Below, piece after piece: positions 50,392 through 63,240 of a stretch of 64,000 bases of DNA. Position 1 is the stretch's first letter; each line of letters starts with the position of its first letter. The DNA is from Ascaris suum (lineage: Eukaryota; Nematoda; Chromadorea; Rhabditida; Ascarididae), in the NCBI GenBank assembly GCA_013433145.1, contig CM024170.1, positions 3,987,459 to 4,051,458 of the forward strand, in the 5' to 3' direction. The position numbers and the translations under genes were made by a program. The notes under the pieces are model-generated. The model ran no database searches. It was not told the DNA's origin and saw nothing but the letters and a program-made list of their open reading frames with translations.

Positions 50392-53300
50392 ATGCCGAAA
50401 ACGCGGTAAAGCAAAAAAAAAAAAAGAACCGACGAAGCGCTATTTCAAGATACCGTAAATTATCCAATCACCTCCGAGTCTTTTGCTTTAATCAAACGCT
50501 TGATTAGTGATCAACTCAAGTCTGAAATTAAAAGCCTAATAGAAAAAACAAATAAATCAATAATTATAGGAAAACGGCTGCCACTATGGTGGACGACAAT
50601 ATAGTAAGGCCAAAGGCAGTAGTAGCTGCTATGCGAGCATTTGCGGAAAATACTAACACCACTGGTGTTGATGGCCTCATCGAGGTATTCTCCACAATTC
50701 AACAACGTGGTCCACATCCGCCTAAAATGACGGTCACTGCACAAATGCGTAACAGAACTAAATGCAGATATTTCGGTTAGTTAGTTTAAACATTCAAAAA
50801 TTCTTGCCTTATTTGTTGACACGAAAAAATATAGGAATGCAAATTTCATCTGCAGATGTACCTTGCTTGGATGAGACACGCGTGGTTCTAAAACCATGGC
50901 CGGATGCACATGGAGATTTTATTCACGCAAATTGGATAAGCCACGAACTAATCAACAACAGACTAATCTGCACACAGGTAATGCACCTCAATCTCACTTT
51001 CAAGCGCCACAGGTACTGTTCTTAATTGATATCTAATCCAAATATTGTGTAACTCGGAGAAATATGCAACTGATTTATTATATAGAATGTATCTATTCTT
51101 CATTGCTCCTTTTTTTTCGACCTCAATGATCAATCAAAAACAATCAAAAATTGAAATACAATAACATGAGCTTTCATACAACTCTGAAGCAGTTACTGGT
51201 GGATGCTCGTCCACAAAAGAACTTTTGAGCATTGAACGTACATTATGAATTCTCCGCCATTTAATATTAATGAAATGTGCACTTGTTTTGCTTATATGAG
51301 TAGAAAATGCAAGTCGGTTATTTTTCCCGGATCCTGATGAAAATCTTTTCTTCGAAGTGTTTCACTTTTTCCAACACATCGGGGTTATCTTGCAGTCGGA
51401 CATTCGTATATCCGAAGGCGGTGTCATATTTTCTGGAAATGCTCCTTTTTGCATTTCGCAACTAATTTCCTAATAAAAAGCTTTTTGAGCTTATTGTCTC
51501 AGTGGAGATAATGAAGATGTCATTTGCTTCTTAAATTTCTCTGGATTTGACTGAGCAGAAAAAAGGAGGTTTAATTCGGTTGCGAAAGAGGAAGGATGGA
51601 ATATTACCGAAGAAAATAGATGTAAAATGAATAATAAGTTTTTTAGCCCATATTGTTTTGATATGATTAAAAAGGTAAAAACTTCAAGAGAATTTTGAAA
51701 ATTGTAGTGCTTATTATGTACGATGATTATCAAAAGTGAATCGACCAAATGAAATCGAGATCAATCAAGATCAATCAAGATCATAGGCTTTTAGCCTATC
51801 GATAATAGAATAAGCCACGAAAGCATATTCTTAACACAAGTGGTATATTACGCGAAGTAATTAGACACTTCAATTTCTAAATCCAGCTCAGTAATTATGC
51901 TCATAATTGTGTGAAGAATACGCATGAAGGGAGATTAACAAAAAAAGAAACACTCCCAAAGGGAACGTGGTAAGAAACCGTCGGCGATTTTGTAGCAAAG
52001 GGTTGTCACGAGCTCAGTGCATCGTCATTTAGTAACTTGAACTTAAAAACACATAAGCATAAAATATAATTCAAGTCCATGCTATAATGATGACATGAAT
52101 ACTGTTAGTTTAAGTTTTCAATTACTGGTATAATACATGAACAAATCTCTATTCGAATTAGATATATTATGTTTATTTGATATATATTATAATCGCCAAA
52201 AAATCTCGTCGCTTATAGCTCTTTGGCGAATTGAAGCGATTAGGCGAAACACGAACAAATCCACTGAAATGAGAATAAAATCATCAATTCTTTCCGATTA
52301 AATCACATTCCAAATAGGTGATTTTGAGTTCATGCAACCGAAAATTTTGAAGAATTGTTGAATAATAAAGAAAATCAGCTTGTTTCCTGCCCCTCACTTC
52401 CCCTCCCCCCCCCCCCCCCACACACACACACACACTTTAGCTCAACAATAGATGATATTGAGTGAATCCTCATAACAAAAAAGTAGAATAATACGTCAAC
52501 TCTCTTATCTTATCAACTGGTAAGTTTACTTCCGCCTATGGAAATGATCAATTGTTATGTGGTTTCTTTGATTGCATTTTAATATAGTAAAACATTAAGA
52601 CTGTATTTGATAAGTTATATAATTTGGAGTTTATTGGATATGCTCCTCTTTCATAACTGTGAGATGATTCTTTTTTTCTCGAAAACCGATTTTTTTTCCC
52701 TGACGAAAATTATTCTATTCATAGAAGAGATTGATCAATTTTATGCGATTGTCGCATATCAAAAATATATGCCAATAAATCAAGTAAATGATTTCCTCAT
52801 AAGAAATTCCTTTTGATAATCAAAAATTTTAGTGAATTCAAGCGCGCACACAGATGCATCCATACAAACTCACAAGCACAACTTAGATACACATAAAGAC
52901 GCACATAAATGTCTATAAATCTACGCACATAGAGAGGCATACGTAGGCAGAAATACACAGACATACATAGATGAGCGCATACAGAGGATGTAACGTCGCC
53001 ACAGTATACTTCTTCTGCCAAAATTTGCGACCGTGCAATGAAATGCTTAAAGACGTTATCATAGCAAATACACAAAGCACTTAAGCAAGAAAGTGGGCGA
53101 AAAAAAAAATGCAATCAGCATTAAATATTCGAGTGAGAAAAACGCGAGTTTTGTTCGATATTCATTTGTGGCAAATTTGAAATTCATAACGCAGATTAAT
53201 AATATCGCCGATAGAAAAATGCGAAATACATTAATCATAGTGCTAAAATAACGTGATTTATTCAAAATGAACGTGCTACATGCAATGTTTCATTGCACAT

Positions 53301-56300
53301 TTTATCTTCATTTAGTAATTTTGCTAAGCGTTTTGCAAATTTATACCACACCCGCATGCATTGCAACAAAATACAATCGCACTTTTAATATCTTCTTGAC
53401 TCAGGTCTACTTGAAACACTACCAGAGATGAAGAAACGAAAAACCGATTTTATTTCTCATAAATTTTCCACGCTATCCCCAATGAGCTCTATGGCAAAAC
53501 ATGTGTTCTGCTTCTGGCTTATAGCTTTTTAAAAATATTGTACTATACTTGGTTTTTCCTACTACACATTCGTAAAGTTTTTTAGCCTGCAATAAGCTTA
53601 TACTACACTATACTTTTTGTCAATCAACTGTGCTATACAGGAATAAAGTAACACATGGTATTATAAGAGTACGCTTAGTTCATTTTAACACGTGCAGAAA
53701 ATACCGCTGATTTCTAATGAAGATTCTCGCTGTTTCCATCTTCCTACTTAATTGTGTAATCTTTATAGACCGAAATTTGCCTTGAAAAGGGAGGACTCAG
53801 CCAAGAGGGAGTGGGCTGAGTCAAATGCACATCTGATAGGTTTTTCAAGAGTACGAACATTTATGGACATTTGGGGTTTTCCGTTGTTTTTTGTGAGCAA
53901 AAATTGTTGCAGTTACTTCTCGATTCAGTGAAGTGCATTTTATTGCTTCTTTCAAGGGCACTTTTAATAAAGTTATTTTTTGGAGACTGTCTTTTTTCAA
54001 GGAGTCCTAATTTTACTTGGGGCTTATCTGTTTCTCTTAGCCATGGAAGGAAATCTATTCAACGACCTTCTACTTGATATAATACAGCTATTAAACGGTC
54101 GCATAATGTGACGGATATGAGTATGGTAAAGAAAACCTAAAGGCAAATTTAGGAAAAGCGGTCTTCAAGTTTTTCTTATCTTACTTTGATCCATTATGTT
54201 ACACACTTTAGGTACGATAAGGTGGTTGGTCTCCGAAAGGATCCCACACGTCAACAGTCTCATTTAGGCAATCGCTCACTGTAAACAACATGCTTCACGC
54301 TATTTACAATAGGGTAACATCGTTGCATATTACGAGGATTATGAGTGCATTAGAAAAATCATAGCAAATGATTTGATAAAAAGTTTTCTCTTAGTGGAAT
54401 TTGTGCTCGTTGCATGAGCTCTTTTTATCTCCAGGGTCCACTCGATTCGACGAACGGTGATTTCTGGAGAATGGTATGGCAAGAGAACGTCGATACAGTC
54501 CTAATGTTGTGCAGAGTTAACGAAGCGGGTAAAGTGAAATGTTCACAATATTGGCCAAAATCGATCGGCGAAACGAAATCCTTTTATGGTATAACAATTA
54601 AAAACGACGGTGTAAGTTTCTATTGTGTAAATACTTTTCCTTCTGAAATGCTTAACGATAGAGATATGAGCATTGCTTCTTTTTATTATAACATCCTATT
54701 TCATAGGTAATAGTAGGCCTATATTTTGATGCATTTTTATTCCACTCGGTATTTGCCATTGAAGTTCGTTCCTGTGTGTTAATTTCATTAGTGAACGTAT
54801 CTCTTAACGATGGGACTCTTTTTTGAACTCTGCGAGAGGAAAACACTTTCTATCGTCCTCGAAACTCATTAGAACATAGAAGAAGAAGAATATGTTAGAC
54901 ATAGTGCATCAATCAAAATTACTATTTAATGAATGAATGCTGTTACTTAGTTGTAATATAACGGCAATTAATCAAAAAAATGTTCACTTATTTATGATGT
55001 GAGAAATATCCTTAAAATGCTATTCTATTCATATTTAAAAGAAGTTTTAAGCAATGAATATATTCATCGCAAAAGAGCCTTTGGATATACTCAAAATATC
55101 GAACAATGTAGGATTCTAGTGAAAATTTCAGATCAGAAATAACAATCCCGATGTTTGGTGCACTGATTTGAGTGTTTCGTATAAAGGTGAGAGACGTAAA
55201 GTGATGCACTATCAATGGGTGACATGGCCAGATCGATTTTTGTTCCAAAACAACTTGTTGTACCATTTATGATGCTCTCGTTGATAAGAACATGTAAAAC
55301 GCCTACGATTATTCATTGTTCGGCTGGTATCGGTCGAACGGGTACACTCGTTGTACTAGAGATTGTCATTAGGTAAGGATGACTTTTTGAGCTCTCAAGA
55401 TTTTATATTCGTTTCTTTTGGGGGGTATATTATTCCAACCGAAAAAAAAATTTTGTGCATTTTTGAACAGCATTTCTATGATCGTATTAACTGAGTGTAT
55501 AAAAAAATGCTATCGTATAATATTTGATGAGAATTAGTAAATCTTTTATTGGATAATAATAATAAGCAACTATTATAATTAGTGAATTACAAACATATCA
55601 ATAATTTAATGTATTCATTAAAATAGTCGTATTTTTCCCTGAAAAAAAAACTTAATTCAGATTGTTTGACAGGTGAGAGGAGTGATTGTTTTCGTAGATT
55701 TCTAATGAAAACCTCAAAACTCAATTCAAATTATAGTGGTGAGGCATATTATTTATTAATTACGGATGTAGAATATCATTATTATTAAATGAATTCGATT
55801 AGAAGTGATCGCAATTTTTAATATTTTAGAATTGTTGTTCAATATTAGAGAAAGGATTGCTGAACTCAATAAACCCACAAAAGAAAATGTCATTTAAAAA
55901 TACGTTCAAACGATTCAAAAAATGGAAGAGTAAATACTATAATATAAATCAAAATTAGACGAATAAAACGTTTTGAAGAAATTAATGCAAAACATTTTCG
56001 ACAAAATGCAACTTGATGCTATCATAAAATTCCATCTGATTTTTACTCTTAGGGGAATCGAATGGAAAAACCCATTTTCGTTGGTTTTTTGGGATGGGTT
56101 TTTTTAACGATGTGATCATCGACCTGAAGTGGTCGACAATTTACATCAATAGAATCGTTGATTTTAAGAAGATATTGGTACTCTTGGATCAATAGTATTC
56201 GAATATTTCCAAATAAATGCACTTTTTTCAAAAAGTCATTCGGATAGAAGAAGTTTTTTAATTTTCAATTTTTCTGAAAGTTGGGAATTAATTTTCAAGT

Positions 56301-57427
56301 CATTGATCCATTTCAGATCATTATTATTTGGATATGATTTATCGATACCGGATATTATATGGTCAATACGCTCACAACGTTCGAGTTGTGTTCAATGTGA
56401 AGAGCAATTTCTTTACATTCATTATATCCTTATACAACGCTTTCTTAATAAAGGAATCCTATCAGAAAGTATCGTTAGGAGTGAGTTAATTGAAAGATTT
56501 GTGCTAGCGAAAAATATGCGCAATGAAATCCTCGCTAGTCAAATTTCACTTCGATTCGTTTTTTGCTCGTTTATTTTTCTAAACTCTACTTTTGATACTA
56601 GTCATATATAACGACGGTTTTGCAGTAATAATTTATGAGTTTGTTAAACCAAATTGGGCATCGATCAGAACAGCTTTTAGACTATCGTCAATCTTGGATC
56701 TTGTACATAGTGGTCGTATATTCATACAGTTTATGGGGCTCGCAATTAAGGGAAGATGAAATGTGAAAGTAAGCAGTGAAAGAGTCAAAAGAAATTCTAA
56801 TTTCCGCCTGATCATGAGTCCGGAATCGACTTACGAAGAAACCCGTAAATATGTGCGACATCAGTAGATTGGAGTAGGCTGTAAAGTATCGCTTGAAATG
56901 AAACGTGGAAAATGGCCAAATACGCAACGAAAGGAATTGTTCCTGTCAAATCACCACATGTAATTTAGAACACAACCAGAGTGTTTAAGGCCTATATATC
57001 GCTTCCGCTGCAACTGCTGCTTCTATCGAAGTTTGCTAGTACGGTGCAGCGGGTGATTCAACCGGAACGACGTTGATTCAACGATTTCACATTGATCGGT
57101 TGACATTTTGAAAGTTTTCATTCGTTTATCGTTTCCCTTACAGATTTCTGCCGTGAATATGAACATTATTATTATGCGAAAACTCACGTTGTGCAGGTTC
57201 CACTACCAATTTTTGCACGAAAGCCTCTCTCTGAGCACGTGGATAAGCGACGAACAATAGCCAAGACTATGACTGCTGGGACTGTGGACGAGAATGCGAA
57301 ACATACTTCAAGACCTAAAATTGCACCCGCATACGACAAATATCTAGCAGGGATACGTAATGCATCAAAGAAACGTGCACAAATCGGAAAGCCCAAGAAG
57401 GTTGTCCTCGGATTGCCTGTTTATTGA
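50392..57427 (+). CDS. Protein tyrosine phosphatase, nematode non-receptor type, with one frameshift
   Basis: Seven exons: 50392-50405, 50570-50775, 50856-50977, 54435-54611, 55132-55372, 56317-56480 and 57144-57427. All junction phases agree. The start MPKT-RKTAATMVDD joins a 14-nt first exon; ATG 50586 would be an alternative start. Domain landmarks in order: DVPCLDETRV, DFIHANWI, FWRMVWQENVDTVLMLC, CSQYWP, the WPD loop (WPDR), the catalytic loop HCSAGIGRTG (Cys codon 55317-55319, Arg intact) and the Q-loop region QRSSCVQCEEQF. After the catalytic domain comes a basic tail of about 80 residues, ending GLPVY. It dephosphorylates phosphotyrosine in cytosolic proteins. Nematodes carry many such intron-rich single-domain PTPs, often sperm-enriched. 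The break is in the T-run 55237-55241, directly after WPDR: exon 5 is 241 nt, one short of the 242 needed. All catalytic residues lie intact on both sides. Length is about 402 aa if one T is missing. Confidence 0.9.
50978..54434 (+). other. Large intron of the phosphatase gene, 3.5 kb
   Basis: Separates the second and third catalytic-domain exons. No nested gene is supported. It contains GATCAATCAA direct repeats near 51755 and the C15/(CA)n tract at 52405. The open frames within are AT-rich noise. Confidence 0.6.
52405..52435. repeat. C15 run followed by (CA)n
   Basis: Fifteen C then eight CA units; a polymorphic simple repeat in the phosphatase intron. Confidence 0.92.
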
Positions 57428-57477
57428 GTTGTGAATGCATCAGAGAATCCAAAAGATAGTGCTAGTTGTAAACCAAA

Positions 57478-59418
57478 ATGATATGGGCCAAACTGGTAAG
57501 TATCTTCAACGGAGAATGAATTTATTTGCAATTCCGAACCGTATTGCTATTACCAAGCAGATGCGCGAAGAATACCTCGTCGGGATAATGGGAGCAGAAG
57601 CGAATCTAATACTATGATTTAATATGGATATAATCTGAAATCTCGTGCCTACAACTTTATTTTAGTAAATGAAGGGGATGAAGGGGACTTAAAGGAGCGG
57701 GTATATGTCGTGAATAAAGAAATATTGAAATTATTAAACGAATGAGATGAAATGTAATAAATGAGGCTTTGTTTTTTAATGAGAGATTTCAATGCGCGAG
57801 CATGAATTGTTAAGGTTATTATCACAAACGGTCAAGTTTGCTTTGCAGATTTCTAGAGACGTTTTGGACGAAGAGGAAGGCGCAACCGTAAGTTTGCTTG
57901 CGCAAAAATCGGTCTTAGTCCTATAAAGAATAAAATAAATGAAAAACTGCATTAGATTCTAGCATACTTACGAATATCTAATTGTATGACTCGAAAATTT
58001 GCTTGAACAAATTGGTTTGTTTGAATTTAAAATTATTAAATTTCAATATAATTATTGAAAAATAAAACCAACTATTTTTTAGATTCAAATGAATGCAGTA
58101 CAATGATGCTCTAACTATGCAGTCTTCCCGTTTGAGGATCATGTTAATTGTTCACAAAAATAATAATGGGATGAATATTTATCAAAAATTCTTTTTCTAC
58201 CGCAGCAGAAGTTTTAGCTATCGGACTTTGCCGTAGAAATCTTTTTTCATGGATCGTTGCAAGCAGAATTTAAGCGTCATAGAATTTGAGTGGCATAACG
58301 AATTACACCTGGATGGCTCTAATTTATGCGGAAATTAAAAAAATATGGGGAGAACCTTACGCCTTCTGGAATCGCGTCCATTCGACTAACCGATTTGACA
58401 TATTACTAATAAAAACTCACTCATTCAGATCAATGTTTACATATTTTAATTTTGCACTACATACAGACAGTTTCAGTTACTAAGCATATTAGGAAAACTG
58501 TTAACTGTTTGTTAGCATGCTTGGGTAATTTTTGATAAAAAAGCCTTTGCAGGCTGGTATTGTTTCAAAGGAAGTTATGGCGAGACCTTTGGAATCAAAA
58601 GAACCTGCAATAGGGACTACAATAAATCCTGCAGAAGTTGAAAAGGCACTTGCGCATGCTGCCGAGCTGGTCAACAATTTGTTAGTATCGAATAAGCCAT
58701 CACGAGAAATTCAACAACAACAACAGCAAGCATTGCAAGCACTCGAACAAGCCTACAAACAAGCAAAACTCGCGCTCGAGCTCAAGCTTCGTCAAACACC
58801 ACCATTCTTGAGTACCGTACCTGCAGCTTCGCTCAAACCCCAAAGTCTTTCCTCACCTCTCGCTTCAGTTAAAACAGCAGAACAAGTCGCTAAATCAACA
58901 CCACAATTTCCTCTTACAGCTAGATCACCAGCTAAACCATCGTCGCCAGTGAGTGCCAAAATGATTAAAATGAAGGAAAAGGAAGGAACAGCGGCGACTA
59001 GTACGGCAAACATGGCCATTGAAAATGCAGATGCCGATGGAGAGGAAGACGATGATGCGGTTGCATCCTATTACTTTATGCAGCCTGAATGGCCAGAGGC
59101 GAACAATCCCCCTACTGAACGGAGCACAAACGAGCTACAGGAGAAGAATGTGTGTTGATTTCTTTGAACGGGTTTCCCTTGCAACAACAGCGGTCAAGTT
59201 TTGCAAAAATATTGGTAGGTATGAGGGAACGAAGATTAGATATCAGAAAGAAAGATCCGCATGCGCGCTCTGTGAAAGATTTAAAACACTCATATTCTAT
59301 GAACTCAGCTCCTTTGAATTTGGAATTCAGAACGCCAAAAAGTCATCAAATTGTGCCACGCGTGCACTCGAAAAAATCCCTTCATTACACGGCAAAAAAT
59401 TTCGATTGTCCTGCATGA
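57478..59418 (+). CDS. Ala/Gln-rich helical protein of unknown function, 293 aa, four exons
   Basis: Exons are 57478-57495 (MIWAKL), 57849-57887 (ISRDVLDEEEGAT), 58553-59149 and 59191-59418 (stop TGA). All junctions are phase 0, with donors GTAAGT, GTAAGT and GTGTGT. The last intron is 41 nt. Exon 3 holds an Ala/Leu/Glu helical region (KALAHAAELVNNLL), then a Gln run and EQAYKQAKLALELKLR, probably coiled coil, then a Pro/Ser/Ala-rich linker, then an acidic stretch (ADADGEEDDDAV). Exon 4 is basic (MRERRLDIRKKDPHARS). An AATAAA ten bases after the stop confirms the 3' end. Without the last intron the frame would end at TGA 59158. The start ATG lies 50 bp after the phosphatase stop on the same strand, so the pair may be an operon; GCATCAG at 57438-57444 is a possible trans-splice acceptor. 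Confidence 0.75.
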
Positions 59419-59427
59419 GATGAGATG

Positions 59428-59433
59428 AATAAA
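59428..59433 (+). terminator. AATAAA polyadenylation signal
   Basis: Starts ten bases after the TGA of the Ala/Gln-rich gene; it fits the 3' end of that gene and, if they are co-transcribed, of the phosphatase operon. Confidence 0.7.
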
Positions 59434-61698
59434 CGATTCAGTTAAGGTGGAATATTTTCTTCCGATGTACGTTTTTCCGGATCGTATGCGAAACACGATT
59501 TCTTAAAGTGCAAAAAACCTTAGGCTTCTTTGAAGATTTCATTAACTCCACCGTACTTTATCAGCGGCAAATTACGATAGGAGTAAAGTATAGTAATTAA
59601 TAATCGACAACCTCATAGCGCTCACTTTCGCCGTTATTGTTTCTCAATTGAAAAGTACTACGAGCATGATTTAAGTGAGAATAGTGCAATATTTTCTTGT
59701 AAATGTCATCCTAGATTGCTTTAGACTAATCCACTATTCGACATCAGGTAACTAAATGTTTTTGCGCCTAGCCGTTAGAAAATAACCTATACAGAAGCGA
59801 GTTCATAACGTGGAAACCTAACTAAATTCTGTGGATAAGAGCGCTCAAAAAGCCGTTCTAATGTGCCTCCAAGCGAAGTGCACAGCGGAAGGTAAGAGTT
59901 GAGAAAGAGCGAGGTGAAGGAGAGAAAAGGCGAATCGGCTTTTCTACGTCTTTGCTGAATGAATGATGAACTAGCCGGATTGGCAAAACGACTGCAAAAA
60001 ATGGAATAATAATGGAAAATCTGCAAAAAAAAAGAAGAATAAATGAAAGAATGACTTTGCATTTCACATAATCGATATGAATTTCAGAGACTATTTTTAA
60101 TGGATTTCGCAAAGGTAAAATTTAAAATGTTCTCTTTTCTTTTTCAAGCATTTTTTTCTTCTTTTAATGTAACTGATAAAGATAGTCATAAGTGGTTTGA
60201 TATTTCTTTGATTAAGAAATCTCTTCCTCTTTCGTTGAAGGTATTTTTTTCTGCGTAAAAAAAAAGTTCTATAAGTCTTACCATCTCGAATCGAGGAGAT
60301 TTATGGTTTCGCTTCTAATTTTTTAAATAATTAATAAAAATAAATAAGATTCCTAGTTAATATTTTATAATATTTGATTAGAATTTTTGTTTTATTATAT
60401 ATTTTTAAAAAAATAATAATTTAATTCATTTTCAATCATTTATGTTGTTTGCATTCCGATTTAATGAAGTGTTACTGTCACAATAGCATCACTGTCCTCG
60501 AAATAAATAATTAAGTTGTGATCATCAAGCTAGGCGAACTAAAATCGTCGAACTTTAATAGCAGCACAACGATTATAACTTTTAAAGCTATAACATCGAT
60601 CGATAAAACTGCTCCATTTCATGCAAATTGAGCATTTGCTGGAAAAGAGAGGTTAAAGTCATTGTTACTTGGTGAAAGATGTTTTAATTTTGGTAACCAT
60701 TGCATACGTTCAACGTTTCAACGTTGCTATATGAAGCAATCTTGGCGAAGAATTGCTTCGGGCAATTTAAATAAGCCTCGTCTTTTCATAAACGTGCTTT
60801 AATTCTATGAATATCGACGGATATTTATGCAGCCCACATGCAATTATCCACGAAAGAGTGCAAGCATACTTTAATAGCAATATGCAAAATATGTCCTAGA
60901 GGGCATTCCCCTATGCTGTAAGAAAGCTTCTTCTCGGAAATTTACAAGTTCAACATCACATCTATAATTAATCCATTACTTTAAAATATTATCGTTCAAA
61001 ATGCGTTGATTTCTTTCAAATGCATCAGATTCGTAAATGGACCGCCTAGTTGTGATACTCAAAGATGTAGATCGAAGCAACCGTTGCAGCGATCGCCATC
61101 GAAATAATTAACGCACTTCGAGAACAGAAGTCTTTATATCTGATGCACAACGTCAAGCCATCACTTCTCCAGCTTTCTGCCATCCGGCAATTCATCACTG
61201 ATCCTTAGGAACTTATGATCATTGTACCATAACAACGTTTTTAGTATAAATGGTAATAAATGATGTTTCATATACTTCTCGTTGATAACGTCGAAGAAGA
61301 AATGTTAAGGTGGTGGGTGTTTACCTGATGCTCAATAATTTACCTGGTGCTCAACAATTATTATTTTTTGATGCTCAACAGTTTGGCATTAAATGACAGT
61401 ATTTTTTCTTTGCTGATGATATAAACGACTGTCTACAAGAAATGAAACGCTTACTGAGAAAATATATTCATCCTGAGATCGGTGAATATGAATAATATGA
61501 GAAATACAATAGCGTTGTTTGCCTACAACGCAGTTGGTTTTTTGCGATCTTGCAAATTTATAATTGTGGAGTAAATTATGATCAATGAGGCAGTATGTCT
61601 GTGTCGGCGTTTTTATGTGTCTGTCTTTGCAATAGAGTTCTAATCGGGAGCAAGTGAAATTGGAGGCACTAAGTTAAGTGGATATAATGTAAATCATA
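59434..61698. other. Gene-poor stretch, 2.3 kb
   Basis: No supported exon. Minus-strand frames at 59787-60112 have noise-like composition. A 19-bp tandem duplication lies at 61321. The stretch ends at the retroelement remnant. Confidence 0.45.
61321..61358. repeat. Tandem duplication of a 19-bp unit
   Basis: TTACCTGATGCTCAATAAT followed directly by TTACCTGGTGCTCAACAAT, with a third partial copy (GATGCTCAACA) near 61370. Confidence 0.85.
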
Positions 61699-62340
61699 TT
61701 ATGACGGCGCGTGCTCCACGTCGTCCACTGAAGTCTGCTTCCATTTCGTCGTCCTTCCATACTGTTGCGGGCGGCATCGGCCGAACCAAACCCATTGAAG
61801 TATGGAGCTGATACCGAGAGACTTCTGCTGGTGAGCGGTTCCCCAGCTTGGGTTCGGAGTTGTTCGATAGCTGAGAAAAACATTTGAAGGGCTTCCAACT
61901 GTCGTCTCCTCCCTTCTGAGTTTGTGAAGGCTTCATTTGAACGTGTTCACGAAACGTTCTACTTGTCCGTTGTACTGAGGATGATGAGGTGGTGAGAAAA
62001 TATGCCTGTTGCCTTATCGTGCGCAGAAGAAGGCGAAATCTGCGGAAGCGAACTGAGTGCCATTGTCCGAGACCGTCACTTCCGGCATTCCGAATTGCGC
62101 GAAGAGCTATCGCAAGAACTTGAGGGCTGTGAAGGACGTTGCGCGATCTGTCATGAAGACTTCTGCCACTTTGATGCGAACCCACGACGACGTGGAAGCA
62201 GTTTCATTCGGATGGTCCTGAAAGTCCAAATGGATGAGGGTCCAAGACCTGTTTATTATCAGCTACGAAGCTAATAGAGGCTTGGCAGGGGCTTTCGAGA
62301 CGTCTGCTTACGGCTGGCACTGCTTGATTATCTTCTCGAT
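61699..62340 (-). pseudogene. Integrase core and N-terminal zinc region, five in-frame stops
   Basis: One reading frame runs through the whole segment, with recognisable pieces EKIIKQCQP, SDNGTQFAS and HHPQYNGQVERFVN, and Asp residues of the DDE triad visible (TDRATSF, SDNGTQ) plus the Glu in QVERF. Stops interrupt it at 62310-62308 (TAA), 62265-62263 (TAG), 62109-62107 (TAG), 62016-62014 (TAA) and 61935-61933 (TGA). The frame is otherwise unshifted over about 640 bp, so decay here is by point mutation. Confidence 0.88.
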
Positions 62341-63059
62341 GTCTTTCATGATTTTCGGCTAGTGTACTTAGCTTCGAGTGAGCGCCTTCATTTGTATGAT
62401 TCCTGGATGTCTTTTATGAGGCTAGCGAGCGAATTTTGGATGAAGGACGTGGGAACGATCACCTGGTCTGCAATGAGGAAATCCATCCATAGCGCTGTCA
62501 GTATCGCGGAGGTTGAAGAGCTGTCGGAGACGTCGGTCCCGAATTGCTTGCGGCTATTTTCCATGAGCGGATCGTCTCGCCGACTTGCGTTCGCGATGTC
62601 CTGCGCCGTCACTAGAAGTGCGTTGGTTGCGTCGGAGACTGTCCGATGTACATCGCCTTCCATTGTAATAGCTGCGACCGCCTTGCTCTCATCGTTGGGA
62701 GCGTGGTCTTCGATGAGTCGTGACAAAGCGTCGGCTTGTCCAAAAGTGGTTGTCGATCGAAAAACTGGCTGGGCGTCGTTGCGAAGCTGAAGACTTGCAT
62801 CGCCCCTCGCGCATCATCCTAACAACTTATCGCAAGCATCCGAAGTTGAAAAAGGCAATTGGTTCCTGACGGATTGGTCATGAGAGTAATCCGTCGCACG
62901 TTTGCTGCTCAACGTGGCCAGGTCCCACAGGTCCAACTTGTCGGTGAAGTCGAGGCTCAATAGTTGCCCGCGTTGTTGTCATAACCCATGAAGATGAGTC
63001 CTGTTACCGCTCGTCCTTTTGTCTCGAGTGTTCTGGTTGTCTGTGCAGAGAAACGGATT

Positions 63060-63240
63060 GGATTGTTCATGCTCGAGGGCTTGCTCCGTGACCGGCTTGT
63101 AGATAAGGGGCTCCAAGCCGCTTCCATGACGCCTTTGATATGACGGTGATGTCCGATCCTGTGTCCCTCTGGAAACGAACTGCGTGCCCGTCGATGAACT
63201 CTGCGACGAACTTCCGCCGTTCACGCACGTCCTCGTTGTC
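63060..63240 (-). pseudogene. Retropepsin (aspartic protease) domain of the retroelement
   Basis: The frame reads RRKFVAEFIDGHAVRFQR, then DTGSDITVIS with the catalytic Asp at 63165-63163, then SWKRLG. It hits a stop at about 63070. A shifted frame continues the linker (LLSLDFTDKLDLWD) to about 62900, after which the sequence jumps to the post-RNase H linker. Confidence 0.82.

Noticed and set aside
57435..57617. Open frame after the phosphatase stop (MHQRIQKIVL...)
   Set aside because: It crosses a clear GTAAGT donor used by the next gene's MIWAKL exon and lies mostly in that gene's first intron.
58520..58530. CTTGGGTAAT similar to the SL1 spliced-leader sequence
   Set aside because: Only about ten bases match and it lies in an intron; no SL RNA gene structure or snRNP site is present.
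61694..62274. Open frames on both strands over the retroelement (163 aa minus, 90 aa plus)
   Set aside because: They are shadows of the integrase pseudogene, which lies in a third frame with interrupted but recognisable motifs.
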